A stretch of 64,000 nucleotides of DNA from Agelaius tricolor. Its lineage: Eukaryota; Chordata; Aves; Passeriformes; Icteridae. Below are positions 35,621-49,440 of this stretch, one piece after another. Below the pieces are notes generated by a model, which made no database searches, was not told the origin of the DNA, and saw only the letters and a list, made by a program, of their open reading frames with translations. Location of the stretch: NCBI GenBank assembly GCA_023055355.1, contig JALJCS010000004.1, positions 28,858,744 to 28,922,743 of the forward strand, written 5' to 3'. Numbering within the stretch: the first letter of the stretch is position 1; each line of letters opens with the position of its first letter. The position numbers and the translations under genes were made by a program.

Positions 35621-36117
35621 CTGCTATAGCATAATGAGTTAGGATTAGTTTCCAGTATTTTATATATCTGAATCAATAAGTTTTCCTCTACAATGTACTT
35701 GTTAGAAATTAGAAAGCTCAGAAATAATCCATTTCTACATGTGTCATGCATCATCTCTTGAGCAAAAGTGAATGGCACTGTAAAATCTTTCATGTTGGTT
35801 GCATGGTGACTAGAGATCTTGTTTGTCTCCAAGTGCAAGATTTCTGAAGCTGATTTGCTGACAAGACCAGTTTTCGGAACTGTTATAATTAATGAGCTAA
35901 CAAGGGAAGTATGTTGATTCACTTTCTTAAACACTAAATCAAATTATTTCTATTCAGGGAAAATATTGAGTATTCTCATATAGAAAGGAGAGGTAACAAG
36001 AATACCAACAACCCCTCAGCAAGAACAGCTATAAAAGAAGTGCTATATCTCTAAATTATTGCTTCAAATCCAAATCAACAATAATTCTGTGAATTTTGTT
36101 TATAGTTTACAGGGGGG

Positions 36118-36185
36118 GAAACAAAGTTAAAGAAACAAAGAAAAACAAACAAACAAACAAAAAATCAAAACCACCACCACAAAAA
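36118..36185 (+). repeat. A/C-rich tract with AAAC units
   Basis: AAACAAAGAAAAACAAACAA followed by more AAAC units and CCACCACCAC. Confidence 0.85.
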
Positions 36186-37053
36186 TATTGTCTCACATGT
36201 CCAAAAGAGAAATGTAGCCATGGATTTAGTCCTCTATAGCTATTTTGGGTACTTCATTCTTGGCTCCCATGTTTTTGACAGCTGCTGAAAAGCCATGTAT
36301 TGATTCCTTACATTCTTCTAATATAATATTTGATAAGATTATTTTTTCAAGTTTGTTAAAATATCCTTTCCAGATGCTTTAGATGTTTTAGAGACAATGC
36401 AACTATGGTTTAAAGTATGGACAAACAGTTTACAATAATATACAGCTCTTTTCAGCTGTATTTTTGTACTGTAATTCACTAAATGGACTTTAATTACCAT
36501 ATTATTCAGATTTATGCTGGTGATATTTGTTTAGTGTGCACATGAAAGTGAAGTATTTGATTTTTTGTGGCAAGCTCTGATGACAGATATCTAGACTAAA
36601 GGAATGACATAATTTGGGCTTCTGAGTGTTGGCAATGTTGTGAGTTCTGAGAGTGTTAGTAATAGGCACTGCCCTCACATCTTCTAATGAAAAATCTTGA
36701 AAAACATTTTGCTCCCTACTGTACTACTGAACACAGAACTGGACTTCAGGATAAGAAAACACATATAAAAATACATATAAAAATACAGATTCTGAAGTAT
36801 GGTTTTATATAAGAAACTGGCCACTTTATGTCCCCAGTCGAATACTATCCTAATTATCATTTGCTAGGACTTTTTTCAGTGTCTGAAATAGTCACACTGA
36901 AATGACCACATTTGTTCTGTTGGAATTTATTCTATTAGCCAAATTTTCACCCACCATTTTTATTCCTAGCAAAAGGCTTCTCTGAGGTATCTCTATGTGT
37001 TGTCACAAGTGAAATTTCCTGTATTTACTATTCCAGTCTAGAAAAATCAATAG

Positions 37054-37081
37054 TCTCATGAACTCATGAGAGTTCATGAGA
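37054..37081. repeat. Perfect inverted repeat, 12-bp arms and 4-nt loop
   Basis: TCTCATGAACTC, loop ATGA, GAGTTCATGAGA. It forms a compact perfect hairpin. No adjacent element explains it. Confidence 0.9.
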
Positions 37082-37486
37082 GAACTTATGAATTTGGTTT
37101 CTCTGGTAAATGGGAAAAAAAGTATAAAATATTATAAAATTCTTCTACTCAAATTTATAGGTTGTCTCTTCAGCAGCCAGCTAAGCATCAGGTACTGAGT
37201 TCTGTGCTACTACAGAGGAATAATTCTGTTAAACTGGGAACTTTCACAAATATTAATAAGAATTACCTTGAAGAAAAAAACAGGAACTTTTTATCAGTAG
37301 AAAGCATTAAAATTTTCACTAACTATAAGATCTCAATGAAATGTAAATTTTTGGCTGCTACCACTATCTCTGAAGTCAATAAGAACGTGATTTTCATGCA
37401 CAAAAAAGGACAATAATTTAGCAGCAAATAATACCATCTAATTTTGGCGCAGTTTAATTTTTTTTTTAATAAACCATTTTTGTGTC

Positions 37487-38790
37487 ATATTACAGAGTCA
37501 CAAAATGGATCAGGTTGAAAGAGAGCACAGCAGGTTATCATAGGAAAGTAAAATACTACCACACAGTAAAGTTCTTCCTGATAATCAGGTGGAACTTTCT
37601 TTGTATCAGTTTCTGCCCATTGCCTCTTGTCCTGTTGCTTGCAATCACTGAGCAGAGCCTGGATCCATCCTCTTGACACCCTCACTTCAGGTACTTACAC
37701 ACAATGATAAGGACCCCTCTCATTTTCTCTCCTTGAGGCTGAGCAAGCCCAACTCTCCCAGCCTTTCCTCATAAGACAACATGCTCCAGGTCCCTTAATC
37801 ATCTTTGTTGTTTTCTGCTAGACTAGATCCAGGAGGTCCATGTCTCTTTGGTATTGAGGAGTCCAGAACTCGACACAGAAGTCCTGATGTGGCCTCAGCA
37901 GGGCTGAGTAGAAGGGCAGGATCACATCCCTGAACCTGCTGGCAGTGCTTTTCTTAATGCACCCCAGGATACCAATGATCTTCTTGGCCACCAGGACACA
38001 CTGCTGGCTCATGGATGGCAAACTTGCTGAGGAGATATCTGCCCCTTCATCCAAATTATTGATGAACAAGTTAAGCAATACTTGATCAGTATTGAACCTT
38101 GGGGACACCACCAGCGACAGGCCTCCAGCCAGACCCTACCCTACTGATTACAACCCCCTGGGATTCCCCATTCAGTTCATTCTTAATCCACCTCCCTGTC
38201 CACTCACCTCATCCACACTTCCTGAGTTTGTTTGTGAGGATGTTGTGAGAGACAGTGTCGAAAGCCTTGCTGAAGTTGAGGTAGACAATATCCACTGCTC
38301 TCCCATCGTCTATCCAGGTGTTGCTACATGGAAGATAATCAGGCTGTTCAAATATTACTTACATTTACTGAATCCATGCAGACTACTCCTGATCATCTTC
38401 TCATCATAGAAGATGGATAGATTTGACATTCACAAAGATGCACTTTATTACATTTCCAGGGATTCATGTGAGGCTGACTGGCTGGTAGTTTTCTGGATCC
38501 TTCATGCCCTTTTGGAAGACCAGGGTAACATTTGCTATCTTCCAGCCCTCAGGCACCTCTCCTGGTAGCTACAACCTTTCAAAGAGAAGCACATGTATGC
38601 CATCCTGCTCAGTATCCCCATCCCTCCCACCAGGCCCCACAGATTTGTGGATGCCAAATTTTCCTGACTCTAACACAATCCCCCTGGACCAAGGGAAAGT
38701 CTTCTTTCCAACATTTCTTTACCCTGGTTTCCTGGACCAGAGATTCCTGGGGACTGGTCTGGTCAGTGAAGACAGCTGAAAATAAGGTAT
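37487..38790 (-). mobile_element. CR1 LINE, about 1.3 kb, minus strand, ORF2 reverse transcriptase to 3' end
   Basis: It begins at low coordinate with the complement of the 3' tail (TTACAGAGTCACAAAATGGA, TCAGGTTGAAAG) and runs back through ORF2. Reading the minus strand gives remnants of the linker (about 38780-38600, complement CTTCACTGACCAGACCAG), the RT motif FSKAFDTVSHN (about 38240-38285), the LFINNLDEG segment (near 38060) and the C-terminal part with MSQQCVLVAKKIIGILGCIK and YSALLRPHQDFCVEFW (38010-37830). The DNA between LDEG and MSQQC, which should encode the catalytic FADD box, is absent, a deletion of roughly 200 bp. A 97-codon open frame (38111-37818) spans the deletion junction. 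It cannot encode a working reverse transcriptase. Confidence 0.93.
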
Positions 38791-41700
38791 CTAATAACTA
38801 TCTTCTCAGCATGCTCTGTAAGTAGGATTCTCTATCCATTTCTAATAGCCCCACCTAAAACTAAACTATGCTTTAGTTTTAATTTTGGAAACAGTGCTTT
38901 ATTATTTCACAGGTTTCTCAGTTTAAAAGGTTTGGAGGTTGTTTTTTTTTTCTTTTTAATTAGAAAATAAACAAAAAACCCACACACAAATGAAAATATT
39001 TCTGTATACAAAAGGTATTTTTTCAACAACTAGAAACTATTAATGAGCAGAGAATTCAAGAAATGCCCTCTGAATTTATGTTTTAGTTTTCCTTCAATAT
39101 CTTCCCCTTTCCCAGGCCATATTTGCTATTTTAATTCAGTTTGGAAAACCTAAAGTTTAACTATGTCAAAGTTATGCACCTTCTGGTTTTACCCTCTGTG
39201 AAGTGCATGAAATTAAGTCACCACTGGCTTTATAAAGACATGTTCAAGATTTATGAATATACTATACTGGTGTCTCTCATTTGGTGATTACATATATCCC
39301 CAAAGTTTAACAGTCTTTACATAACTCATGATTATACGAGGTTTGTCACAAATAACATTTTGAGTTCAGGTACTAATTATATATTACAGAGGTAAATAGT
39401 GATGAGATTGGCAGCCTACATGGTTCCTAACAGTAAGTATCTTCTTTCTTTCATATAGCTTAGGATTTTTTAGTTTCTTCTGAGCAACTGAACTGTGCTA
39501 CCTTGACATTTTTGTGTGCTAGTTTGTGAGAGAGCATTTTGGTCCTTCTCTTTTCTTCTCTGGGTTTGTGCTAGCCAGCATCTCTTATATTTAGGGCCAC
39601 AGGCTTTTTCTGCCTAGCTCTCTTCAGTATGTAGGCATTACACCAGGCCTGATTGAACTTTTTCTTAAAAGTATTCAGCCAATTGCTCCATTGAGAGATC
39701 AGCAGTCTCTGGAATAAAAGTGGCTTATTAAACCACAGTGAACAAATAATCTTCAGCCATTCTTTCCACCTGGAAAGCATATTTTATGCATGTAGCATAT
39801 TCTTTACACAATCAAATAAAGCTAAACTCTCAAAGTAAAAATTGAACTGTTCTGTACACTCAGCTCAAAGACTTTAGTCAATACAAAGTCACATTCATTT
39901 ATTCTGATAGAATCTATTTGAAATTATCACTTTGCCTATCTAAAGGTTAGAAAGTAATAGCTGTATTATGTCATATTTATAATACTAGAAGTTATACCTC
40001 TCCACTGGAATTTTCAACATCAGAATACTCAATCCAAAGCCAAATAGAGTGGAGAAGCAATAGAACTGTATCTCCCTACTTGAAAGTCATTTAAATTTCA
40101 CCTTGTGCTAGTCTTAAGTAAACGATCTGCTACATTAACCAAATATTGAGGATTTTTTCCATTTTTAAAGTCATTAAATGTTACACATACTACTTAATAA
40201 AGCAGAGGCAAAGCTTTGTGTTTGTATTATTATAGATTACTTTTGTAAAATGAAAATAGAGACCATAAATCAAAATAACTCATTATAAGTTTCTTGGTTA
40301 ACAGCAATTTTAAAGTTTTTTTTTTTTTTGCTGTTTAGGTTATATCACTTATCCTTTTACACTTAACTTCAAAATTTTTGGTATGCGTTGCTTAAATTCT
40401 GTACTAATTAAAGTAGTACTTCTAAATGTATTTTCTTCTCTACTTCATGATAGCAGGCTTCGCAGAAGCATTCCATACAAGCAAAAGCATTCCTTAGAAC
40501 CTCTAGTGAGAATTTTATCTCCAGAAAATAGCTTAAACAGTCACCTAATTTTTAGATTAATTTTTTAATATTAAAACGTAGTACACTAAACAAATAATTC
40601 AGACACGAGACATCTAAAATCTCTTTGGAAAAATTAGGAGGAGAAAACTTGAAAATTTCCAGGATAGCATTTTTGGTGCTTGGTGCAGGTCAAAATCCTA
40701 CAAAATAAGAGGTACCATCTTCAAAGGAAAAATCATAATGTGAAAAGTTTTTCTGAGTTTTGGAGTTGTCATTTTTTGTTGCTCTTCTTGCTGCTATTAC
40801 TTTGTTTTATTTTGTTGGCTTTATTTTCTTAAAACATACATGTCCTCAGACATATATATGTATACAGGTACAGACAGTAATTTTGTGTGTTTTAATTCTT
40901 GTTTTCTCTTTTATTGATTTCAATAATTTATTTAATACACAGTTAGTGTCAGATTTCCATAGAGGAATAAGCTTCATTCAAATAGTTACAAATGATGTAT
41001 GACAGTGTAAGGGGTTTTTCTTAAGAAAAAACTCATTTTTCTATCAAAGATTTGTAATACAGTTTCACAATGGTTTAGGCAACTAGTCAGGCTTTTTATC
41101 CATGCAGTTATGTGTTTAATTTATGTGGGTTCCCATATTTATGTGTGTGAAAGAAGGTGCAAAAGGTATAAAATTATTGTTATAACTTTAATTACAAGGA
41201 TACTCCACTACAAATTTTGTTTTCTAATCCTATCTTATTAATATTTTCTATTAACAGAAAGGGAAAAAAAAACCAAAGAAAGAAAAGTAACATGCATTTC
41301 CTCACTTTATGTTATCTTGTCAGGAAAGGGGCTTAAACATTGAAACACAAAGTGTTAGTTCCTATAATTAACATAAGCTAGCTGTGAGAGAAGCTAAGGA
41401 TTTCTAAATGCAATGATATTTTGTACAATTATCGCCAATGGAAAAAAATGGTTGGGAGGTGAATATTGCATGACAATCTTAAGAACAATTAATTTAGAAA
41501 TAAATTATCTGTTTGTATTATCTCTATATTTGGATTGTCTGTATTTTTAAGAAAGAAAGTGACTGTCCATAGAATGTGGTACAGACAGAAATTGATGGTA
41601 TTCTTATTTTTATAGTAGTACTCTGCAACTTTAGATTTAGTCTTTGAAAACTCCACTGTGATTTTTAAATAAATCAGAGACCCAAGTCTGGACATATTTT

Positions 41701-44700
41701 GAGACTACTTTGCTGAGGTATGTGCCATAGTTCAGGGTTTCATTTCTCCATTTGTACAGAGGGTTTGGATTTAAAAAAAAAAAAAATTATATTAATATTG
41801 TGCATTATTGAAAGATTAATCTAAAAACACTACCACTTCACCACCTGGAGTAAAAGATAATCACCAAATGATTGCTTTCATCATGAAATTTCTTTGGAAA
41901 TTTTGCTCAATGTCATCTTTTTTTTGCCTAATTTTACCCACACTTGCAAGCTGGTAGATGTGTATTTTATTCTACAAAGTATGAAAAATGATCCCTTCAT
42001 GGAAATTACAATCTAGTATAAATCGGATCCATTAATAAGAAGGTCCAAAATAATCTAGAAGAGTTATCTCCCGTATTCAGTATCTGAAAGTGCTCATGTG
42101 GAGACTCCAAGTTTCAGAACAAGGAAAAGACAAGAATGGTCAAAGATTAGAACCTCCATTTTAAATTGCATTAAACTGTGAAATTTTAAACTTCTGGTGA
42201 AATGACTGATGAAACTAGATGAGGGAAAAGTCTTTAGCCAATACTTCTGTTTGTTCTTTAAAGATCTCTTCTCAGTTAATGTTCCATTCCTTTCCTTTTT
42301 TTTTTTTTTTTGCACGTGTCCTCAACTTGAAAAGTTCAGATAAGAATACAAGAAATCATTTGACTAAAACTTTATCTATCTATGTTGTGTTTTTACATTA
42401 TAGTAAAACAAAGCTATTAACTGTGTCCATTTTTAATCATGCATTTTTTCCTCTGTGTCTTATATTCTTAGCCCAGAGTATATTGGAAAACTCTAAGAAA
42501 ATGAATTTTGGGGGACAAGTTAGAAAATCAATAATATTTATAATCAGAAATCAACAGTTTTTCTCTAGTTATCTTATTTGTGTTATGCAATGATGTGACT
42601 GATTTTGTATAGTGAGAATTATGGACTATTACTGTCTTGATTTTGGATACAGCTGCTTTGTTGCACCAAATTCTTATATTAGACATATAACTTTAATATT
42701 TTACAGCATCCTTTTTCTCAGGCAAGTGTCTTTAAATGCTAAAAGGATTCTGCTAGGAAAAAGTTGAGATCCTCATTCACAAGGACTCTTACCTGAGTTT
42801 TTCTGCTGACCCTGATTTGTGTATGTCAATAATTTTGGAGCTGAGCAGATAACAAACCTTTTTCAGTATAAACATTTCTCCTTCTTCTTCAGTTTCAGTT
42901 TCCACACTTGATTGCTTCTTCCTACATTGTTCCAACTGATATTTATGTGGGACTGTGATGTAAACCAGACAGCTGACATGACTGGAGGAAAACCAGTAGT
43001 GAGGTTCCTTTTTCTAACCCTTCTTACATTTATGTATTGGTGCAATGAAGTCTTGCCCTGAAAACAACAGTTTTGGTTCAGTTCAGAAGGCTCCCTCCAT
43101 TTCAGAGGAGCTTCTTAAACTGCTTTCTCTCTCACTGAAATTTATCCTGAAACTATACCCTGAATAACTTTTCACTTCTGACAATAGTGTCCTGCAAAGA
43201 AAAGGAATCATGAACTTGATTATCCACAATTGCACCCGATGTAGTAATTTTTGTTACAAAGTAGTTGTAAAAAGCTACACTTATGGTCTGGCAGCATTTG
43301 ATACCTCTGTTTCCTCAGTGGTAAGTGGAAGTACAATGTGTAGCTGTAAAAGAGAATCAAGTGTATTGTGTTACTATATTCTATGCAAGCCGCAATACTC
43401 AGGTTGCATTGTGCTCTCTTCTCCTGAAAAGGAACACATAATTTGAGTTTTACTGTACCAAATTATATCACTTTGAGACTCTGATTGCTACATGTAGTGA
43501 GCTATTATTTGTATGGCACAACAAGCAATCAACTACTGAACAGCATCATGTGTACTGATGACACTCCTAATACTGAAGTGCATTCCAGTACTTGGAATGT
43601 GGGGGAAATATAACAGAACTACATTGCTTTTTCTGAACTAATCTCTAATTGTACCTTTTTCTTCAATTTAAAGTATGAACTTCCAAATCTTGGCTCATCT
43701 ACTCAATTGCTCCCATAATAAAATTAATTTTTATAGAAAAGAATTAATGATACATTTCTAATTTCAGCTGAATATTAACTCAGCTATGGTAGTTCAGCAT
43801 TAAAGAATGGGCAGCTTAGAAGTGAAGAAGCCATTATGAAAGATTGCCTGTCATATGCAATTCTGTGGATGTTTACTGAGCAGTCCTTGACCTAAGTTAC
43901 AGCTGAGTATGTAAGATGGATTTCCAGATTTTTGTAAGGTCTCCCCATAGCATAAAAAATAAATGTCCAGGCTCATTCCCAGGAGAAGAAAAAAAAAGCA
44001 GAAAAAAGCCATTATTTAGAATTCTCTGTCTCTCTTTATTGCCCTTCTCTATTCACAGATCCCATTTCTTTACTGTGATTTCAAAGTGCCTTCTCTGAAA
44101 AGCTTTTGCTGAGTGACATGCTTGTAAAGCATGTGACATGACATTATATTCTTGTATATGATTTATTAATAAAGCAAACCTTAAGAAATTGTATAATTTT
44201 AGTTTGACTGTATTCCCTACATTTATATTTTTGTTTTCCAGCTGAAGAACAGTGGAGTATTTTTGATCTTCTGGTAGATGACTTTCAGCTTTTATTCATT
44301 TTGGGGTCAAAAAAAGGAATCTCATTCCTAGCAATGGCTTGACATTCTACAGCAATTGAACAGAAGTAACTGAAAGAAATGGTCTCATGAAAATAAAAAA
44401 GAATTATTTCAGTTGTAATTTTACATTTGAAAACTGGATTATGGTTGTAGAAGGGGGCATATTTAGCTGCAGTTGTGTCCCACTTTATAGGGAGAGTGAA
44501 GAAAATAATGGTCATCAAATCACAGCTTTTCTCAATTATTTATTTACTGTTTATTTCCAAACCATACTGACTTTTTCATATTTACACCTTTTTTTGAGAT
44601 TAAATAATTTGAGTAACTGACACTTGATATTTTCACCATCTAGAATATTTTTATCATATCTCTTATTTTTTTCAGGAACAGTTTCTAGTTACCCTGTCTA

Positions 44701-47346
44701 ATAATGCCTTAGCAGTGTGTTGGCCAGTGGCTATTCTGCAGTATTGTTGCCATGGAGTCTTGCTGAGAGGAAAAAAAACACTCAGTGTTGTTTTTATTTT
44801 TTATTTCAGAGCACTTCTAATGAGTCGAGATTGTAGTATCTTTCTGGTTTCTTGTACACAACAGAAGTTTTTCTTCAGTCATTCTTACTTTGCTAAGGAT
44901 TGGTAGGAAGTGAAAGCACTAATGGCCATGAGCTATAAAAGGAAAAGTTTGTGGTCTCTTTTTGTGATCTCTTTTTTCTCTGCACTACTGTGAAACCCAT
45001 ACATATTAGTGAGACCAGAGTAAGAAAATTAGTCATGGTATTAATTAGAAAAACATTTATCCAAATAAACATGTGTCATCTTTTGTCTTAAAATAATAAA
45101 TGCTCACCCCAAAGGCCTCCATGACAAGGTATTTTTTTTTCCATTTCTGGTGAGAAATTCCTGATTGTCCTTGATGCTCTTTTTTTTCTTTTCTTTTTTT
45201 TCTCCCTGGGAAGTGGACATATATTTTGATCTTTCTGAAGGTTTGTACTATTTCGGAGACCTGAAAAAATTAACTACTCTGAAATAAACCTGAAATTATG
45301 TTTAATAAAATTTATTATTTTTTTAATAATAGAATATTAGAATAATAGGGCTAATGGAATCTGAGTCATACCACTAATTGTCCTTCCATCATAGGTAGAG
45401 CACTTAGGGTGAAGAGGTAAATTACATATGTCACTTTGCCTCTTCAGTTTTGTCCCTACCTATTTATGTTTCTCTCCATGTCCCTGCAGGAGTATTGAAG
45501 GTCAACATAAGGGATCTTCTTCTTTTTTTCCTTCTCTTTTGCATTAATATGGCAGTATTTGTAGCTTTCACTTGATTCTTTCTAGTGATTATAATAGATC
45601 TCATCACAGCATTTAATACTGATATCTATTGAAATGATTTTGGGAAGTATGATTTGGACTGTATCAACTTACTTCACTCACACCTACAAAGACCTACCTA
45701 ATTTCATTCATATTTCTTCCAAATTTATTCATGCCTTTTTGAACTACTGGCAGTTTTCAAGATGACTAAATCCTAAAAATCTTAGCTGCAGAGAATTTAT
45801 GTCAAAGAATAACCTTGAGGGATGCATAGATGTAAAATTTCATGTTATCTTGTATAGATTTGTCTCCTCATAACAGAAAACAACTCTGCAACCTAAGATT
45901 AAATGAGCAGGTGGTAGAGACTTTCTGATTTGATCATGTTGCTTTTTAGACAGACTAATTGTTCTGATTTATGGTTATCACCTGTATTTCATGGGTGCTT
46001 GCTTCCAGCTCTAATTAATGGATAATTTTTAACTGCTGCAACGTTAATTGTTCCTTGGATTTCAAGAGGTAGAGGAGAAATGGTTGTTAGTAAATAGAGG
46101 CTTTGGTTTTATGACTCTTTGTGTATTAGAAATGGAAATTGTAATTGTTTGGGGTTGGTTTTGGTTTTTTAGTTTGGGGTTTTTTTTGGTTCCTGTTGGT
46201 TGGCTTTTTTGGTTAGGGTTTTTTCTAAGATATAAAATTTCATGTAATCTATGAAATAAGAATATTAGGCTATGTATGTACTAATGATCATGATTAAAAT
46301 TATACAGAGATTATCTTTAGTGTAAATATATATTATTTTAAAACTCTCTCATATAAGATTATTTGACATTTTTCAGGGAATACTAGAATTTTTACATAAT
46401 TTGATTATTTATACCGTGTCACTATATAGTACAAAAACACAGTTCTATAAATCTCTTGGTATTGTTTTTTGACTAATGAATTCCTTTCAAAGATACATAA
46501 AATCTTGGTCTGAAAATTTAAAGACAGGGAGAATCCATCACTTCCCTTTGCTATGTCATTTCAGTGATTGTGGGAACACTAGGCACAGTTATGCTGTTTT
46601 TTATAGAAGCTCTTCTGCTCATGCTATGAATTATGAGGAAAAAATAGATTACAAAAGAACATCAATTTATAAAAGTCAGTTACAAGAGTAATGGCAGTGC
46701 AAACACAAATATGAAGTAAGATTTTTAAGTACTAAATTACAATAGTACTTTATAGTACATTAAGTGTAATACATAATGTAGAAGAGGTCAGAGATCATGC
46801 AGATGTAATAGAGAGATGTGGATGAATATTGAAGTGTTTTTTTAATAAAGTCATCCAAATTTCATACATAGTTACAAAAAAACCCAGAAAATAGATTTCA
46901 ATTAAAATAGCATTCTATTGATGAGCTTTACGTGAAACTGTTGCTAGAAATACAACTAGAAAAGTTGGTAAGACTTCATGGTTTTAATTATGGTCTTTAA
47001 TTATTTTAAGTTTACAGGATCATATTGGGGAACTATTTGCAAAAAAACCCAAAACAATAAAACATAAAAACCTCACAAAGGCAAAACTATCTAACTGATT
47101 CTGAAAGGTGCCTTTTTTTTTTTTAATCTATTATTTCTAGAAATATGCAGTTCTCCCCAGAAATGTAAGTTTCTGTATCATCTTATCTTTCACCATTCAT
47201 GAGTTATTCTTGTTACAAACACCCCCACTTACGAGCAAATTTTACAGTTTATATTACTGGTACATTTTTTTGTATCTTTCAGACTTTGCATAAACATTCT
47301 CAGAATTAATTCCTCAAATTTTCTTTCTGATTTGCAGTTTCTATAG
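38791..47346. other. Long AT-rich unique sequence
   Basis: About 8.5 kb without recognised genes or repeat families. It contains homopolymer T/A runs (40317-40330, 41774-41786, 42295-42311, 45131-45139) and a G/T-rich tract at 46149-46225. The longest frame (42219-42593, 124 codons, plus) has no supporting signals. Confidence 0.5.
46149..46225 (+). repeat. G/T-rich low-complexity tract
   Basis: GGGGTTGGTTTTGGTTTTTT and similar units with few A or C. It is the complementary type of the A/C-rich tracts elsewhere in the window. Confidence 0.8.
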
Positions 47347-48330
47347 GTAGACAGGCTTACTGCATTAACTGACAGGCAATTTTTAGCACTTTACATTGGC
47401 ACCAAATCCCAACATGCATATTTTGTGCTCTGGTCTCCCATCAGACAGCTGTGGCCTAGGTGTGAGCCTTCAATGGCAGAGATGTCATTGCAACATGATT
47501 ATTGCACTCCCCTGGAAAGCATAAAATCAGCAGGACCATTGCAGTTACACTACATTCCAACTTTCAGAAGGAATAACTCTCCATCTGGTGAAAAGGACAT
47601 GGTTCTACATTGTGCTAGAGCTCACCTTATCAGAGACTGGATCTGCCTTGATTGGATAGGTGAATCTTGTATAAGAATATCATCAGCAGGCTGCAATCAC
47701 ACTTTGCTAGTGTCAAGAAGACTTATTCTATGGACTAGGGCTATCATACTGCAACAAAATTGTGGTGATTAATTTTGAAGTATTACTTTGTGAAATACAG
47801 TTTTAAATAGAGTGTATTTTAGAGCGACTAAAATAGATCATATTTCAACAATTTAATCACCTGTAGGTTTGTCCACAGAACAAGTTTAACATTTTAGAAA
47901 AAATCCTGCAACCTTTCAACATTTAAAAAAATCATGAGTATCCTAGCTTTTCATTGGCACAACAGAGACAACTTTAGCCTGTCCAACTTTGGTTAAGTCA
48001 AGCTCTTGCTCATTTGATTCATGTGCTGCATTTGTGAGCTTGGCCTTTGCTGATGGGAAGGAGAGGAAAACAGGTTTATTGAGGTCTATTATGCTCCCAT
48101 TAACCTACAAAGCAGAGACATTTTCTGTCATTTTAAGTGTTCTTCTATTGAATTCAGCAACATTAAAGTTGACCACCTCTGCCCTTACTAACATATGTCA
48201 TTATAATCAAAGGAAATGTCTAAAAAGCTGGAGTACTCCATCTGTAGGTTGCAGATCAGGCTTGGCTTGTATTCATGGGCAAAGTGCCCTTATGGATATG
48301 AATATTAATATTAATGTTTTAAAATGGTAA
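47347..48330 (+). other. Two consecutive open segments, unrecognised
   Basis: One plus-strand frame is open from 47347 to 47772 (about 141 codons; first ATG-type start internal), and a second from about 47989 to 48330 (about 113 codons). Base composition is a little less AT-rich than around it. The residues (for example MVLHCARAHLIRDWICLDWI) match no family I know. No splice or promoter signal was found. By stop-codon frequency, one or two frames of this length are expected by chance in a 64-kb AT-rich window, so this is weak. Confidence 0.15.
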
Positions 48331-49440
48331 TCTTCGTGAATAGTTACTGTGCCCCTTTATCCCCTTGTTTCCTTTTTGAACTTCAACATTTGTTCGATAT
48401 TTTCTAATTATATCCTTTTTGTCACGAAACAGACATGAACATGGCCCTCTGGTCAAGGCTGCATTCGGGTTCTGCAACCTACAACTCTGGCAAGAAAAAG
48501 AAATTGTGGCCTCAAATTAATTAGAGTGTGTCTTATAAAAACAAATCAAAATTATGCATAAAGAGAGTCACTAAAAAATATGGGAGTCCCTAAAGTTAAT
48601 TTAATTTATATACATCTTTTCGGTTTCAATAGTTATTTCTATTACTTTTCAACCTCTGCGTTCCAAGTACATATGTGAATGAATAGAATTGGTTAGCAAA
48701 TGGAGAAAGCAGGGTTTGTGTTTATGAATAGAGCTGTGTCTGAAAATTGGATGTAGGAAATTACGTTGACTTTACTTTTATTTTTTTTTCAGTTGTGTTG
48801 CTTTTTCATGCCCAGGTTTTTGGGTTTTTTTTATAATCTGGTGGATAAGTTCCAGAAACAACACCTGCATGTATCATGCAATTTGCAATTTCCTTAGACT
48901 GTTGGTTACTTTCGTTTTTTGTGGAAAAGATGCAATTACATGCCAAATTACACTGATCATGTCAACATATTAATATTAGACCTCATGTTTACCCATGATT
49001 TCCTTTTTGGAAATCAATGACCCTAGAACCATTATGATATTAAAAGGTAGACAGTGAAGTATTTAAATTATATATTAGAGAAGTTAGCACAAGAAAATGC
49101 CAATTCAAATATAATTTGTTTTCCATTTGAATTATGCATTTCTTATCCCTCAAATTTTGTACCTTCATAGCACTGCTGCATAAGAGAGGACTACCTTTGA
49201 AAAACTTCACAATGTGGATTTTGTAGAGTTGCTAATATCGTGCTGTTTTTAGAGCAGAACACATATTTTTTCTGCCCAAATAAAATTCTAAAAAGGACAC
49301 TGAAAAAGGGATCAGATTGAATCATGTATGAATTTTAATTTCAACTCTATTCATGTATGTATAAGTACAGAGTTCATACAGATGTGGAGGCCAGGGCCCA
49401 GCATTCAGCATAAAAGTGGAAAAAAAGCTGTCCAAGCCAG
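48331..49440. other. AT-rich unique sequence
   Basis: No gene or repeat family recognised. Confidence 0.5.

Larger units (their letters stand above)
35621..37486. other. AT-rich unique sequence
   Basis: Contains an A/C-rich tract at 36118-36185 and an inverted repeat at 37054-37081. No gene or repeat family was recognised. Confidence 0.5.

Noticed and set aside
38092..38825. Plus-strand frames of 91-105 codons
   Set aside because: They are antisense to the minus-strand CR1 reverse transcriptase.
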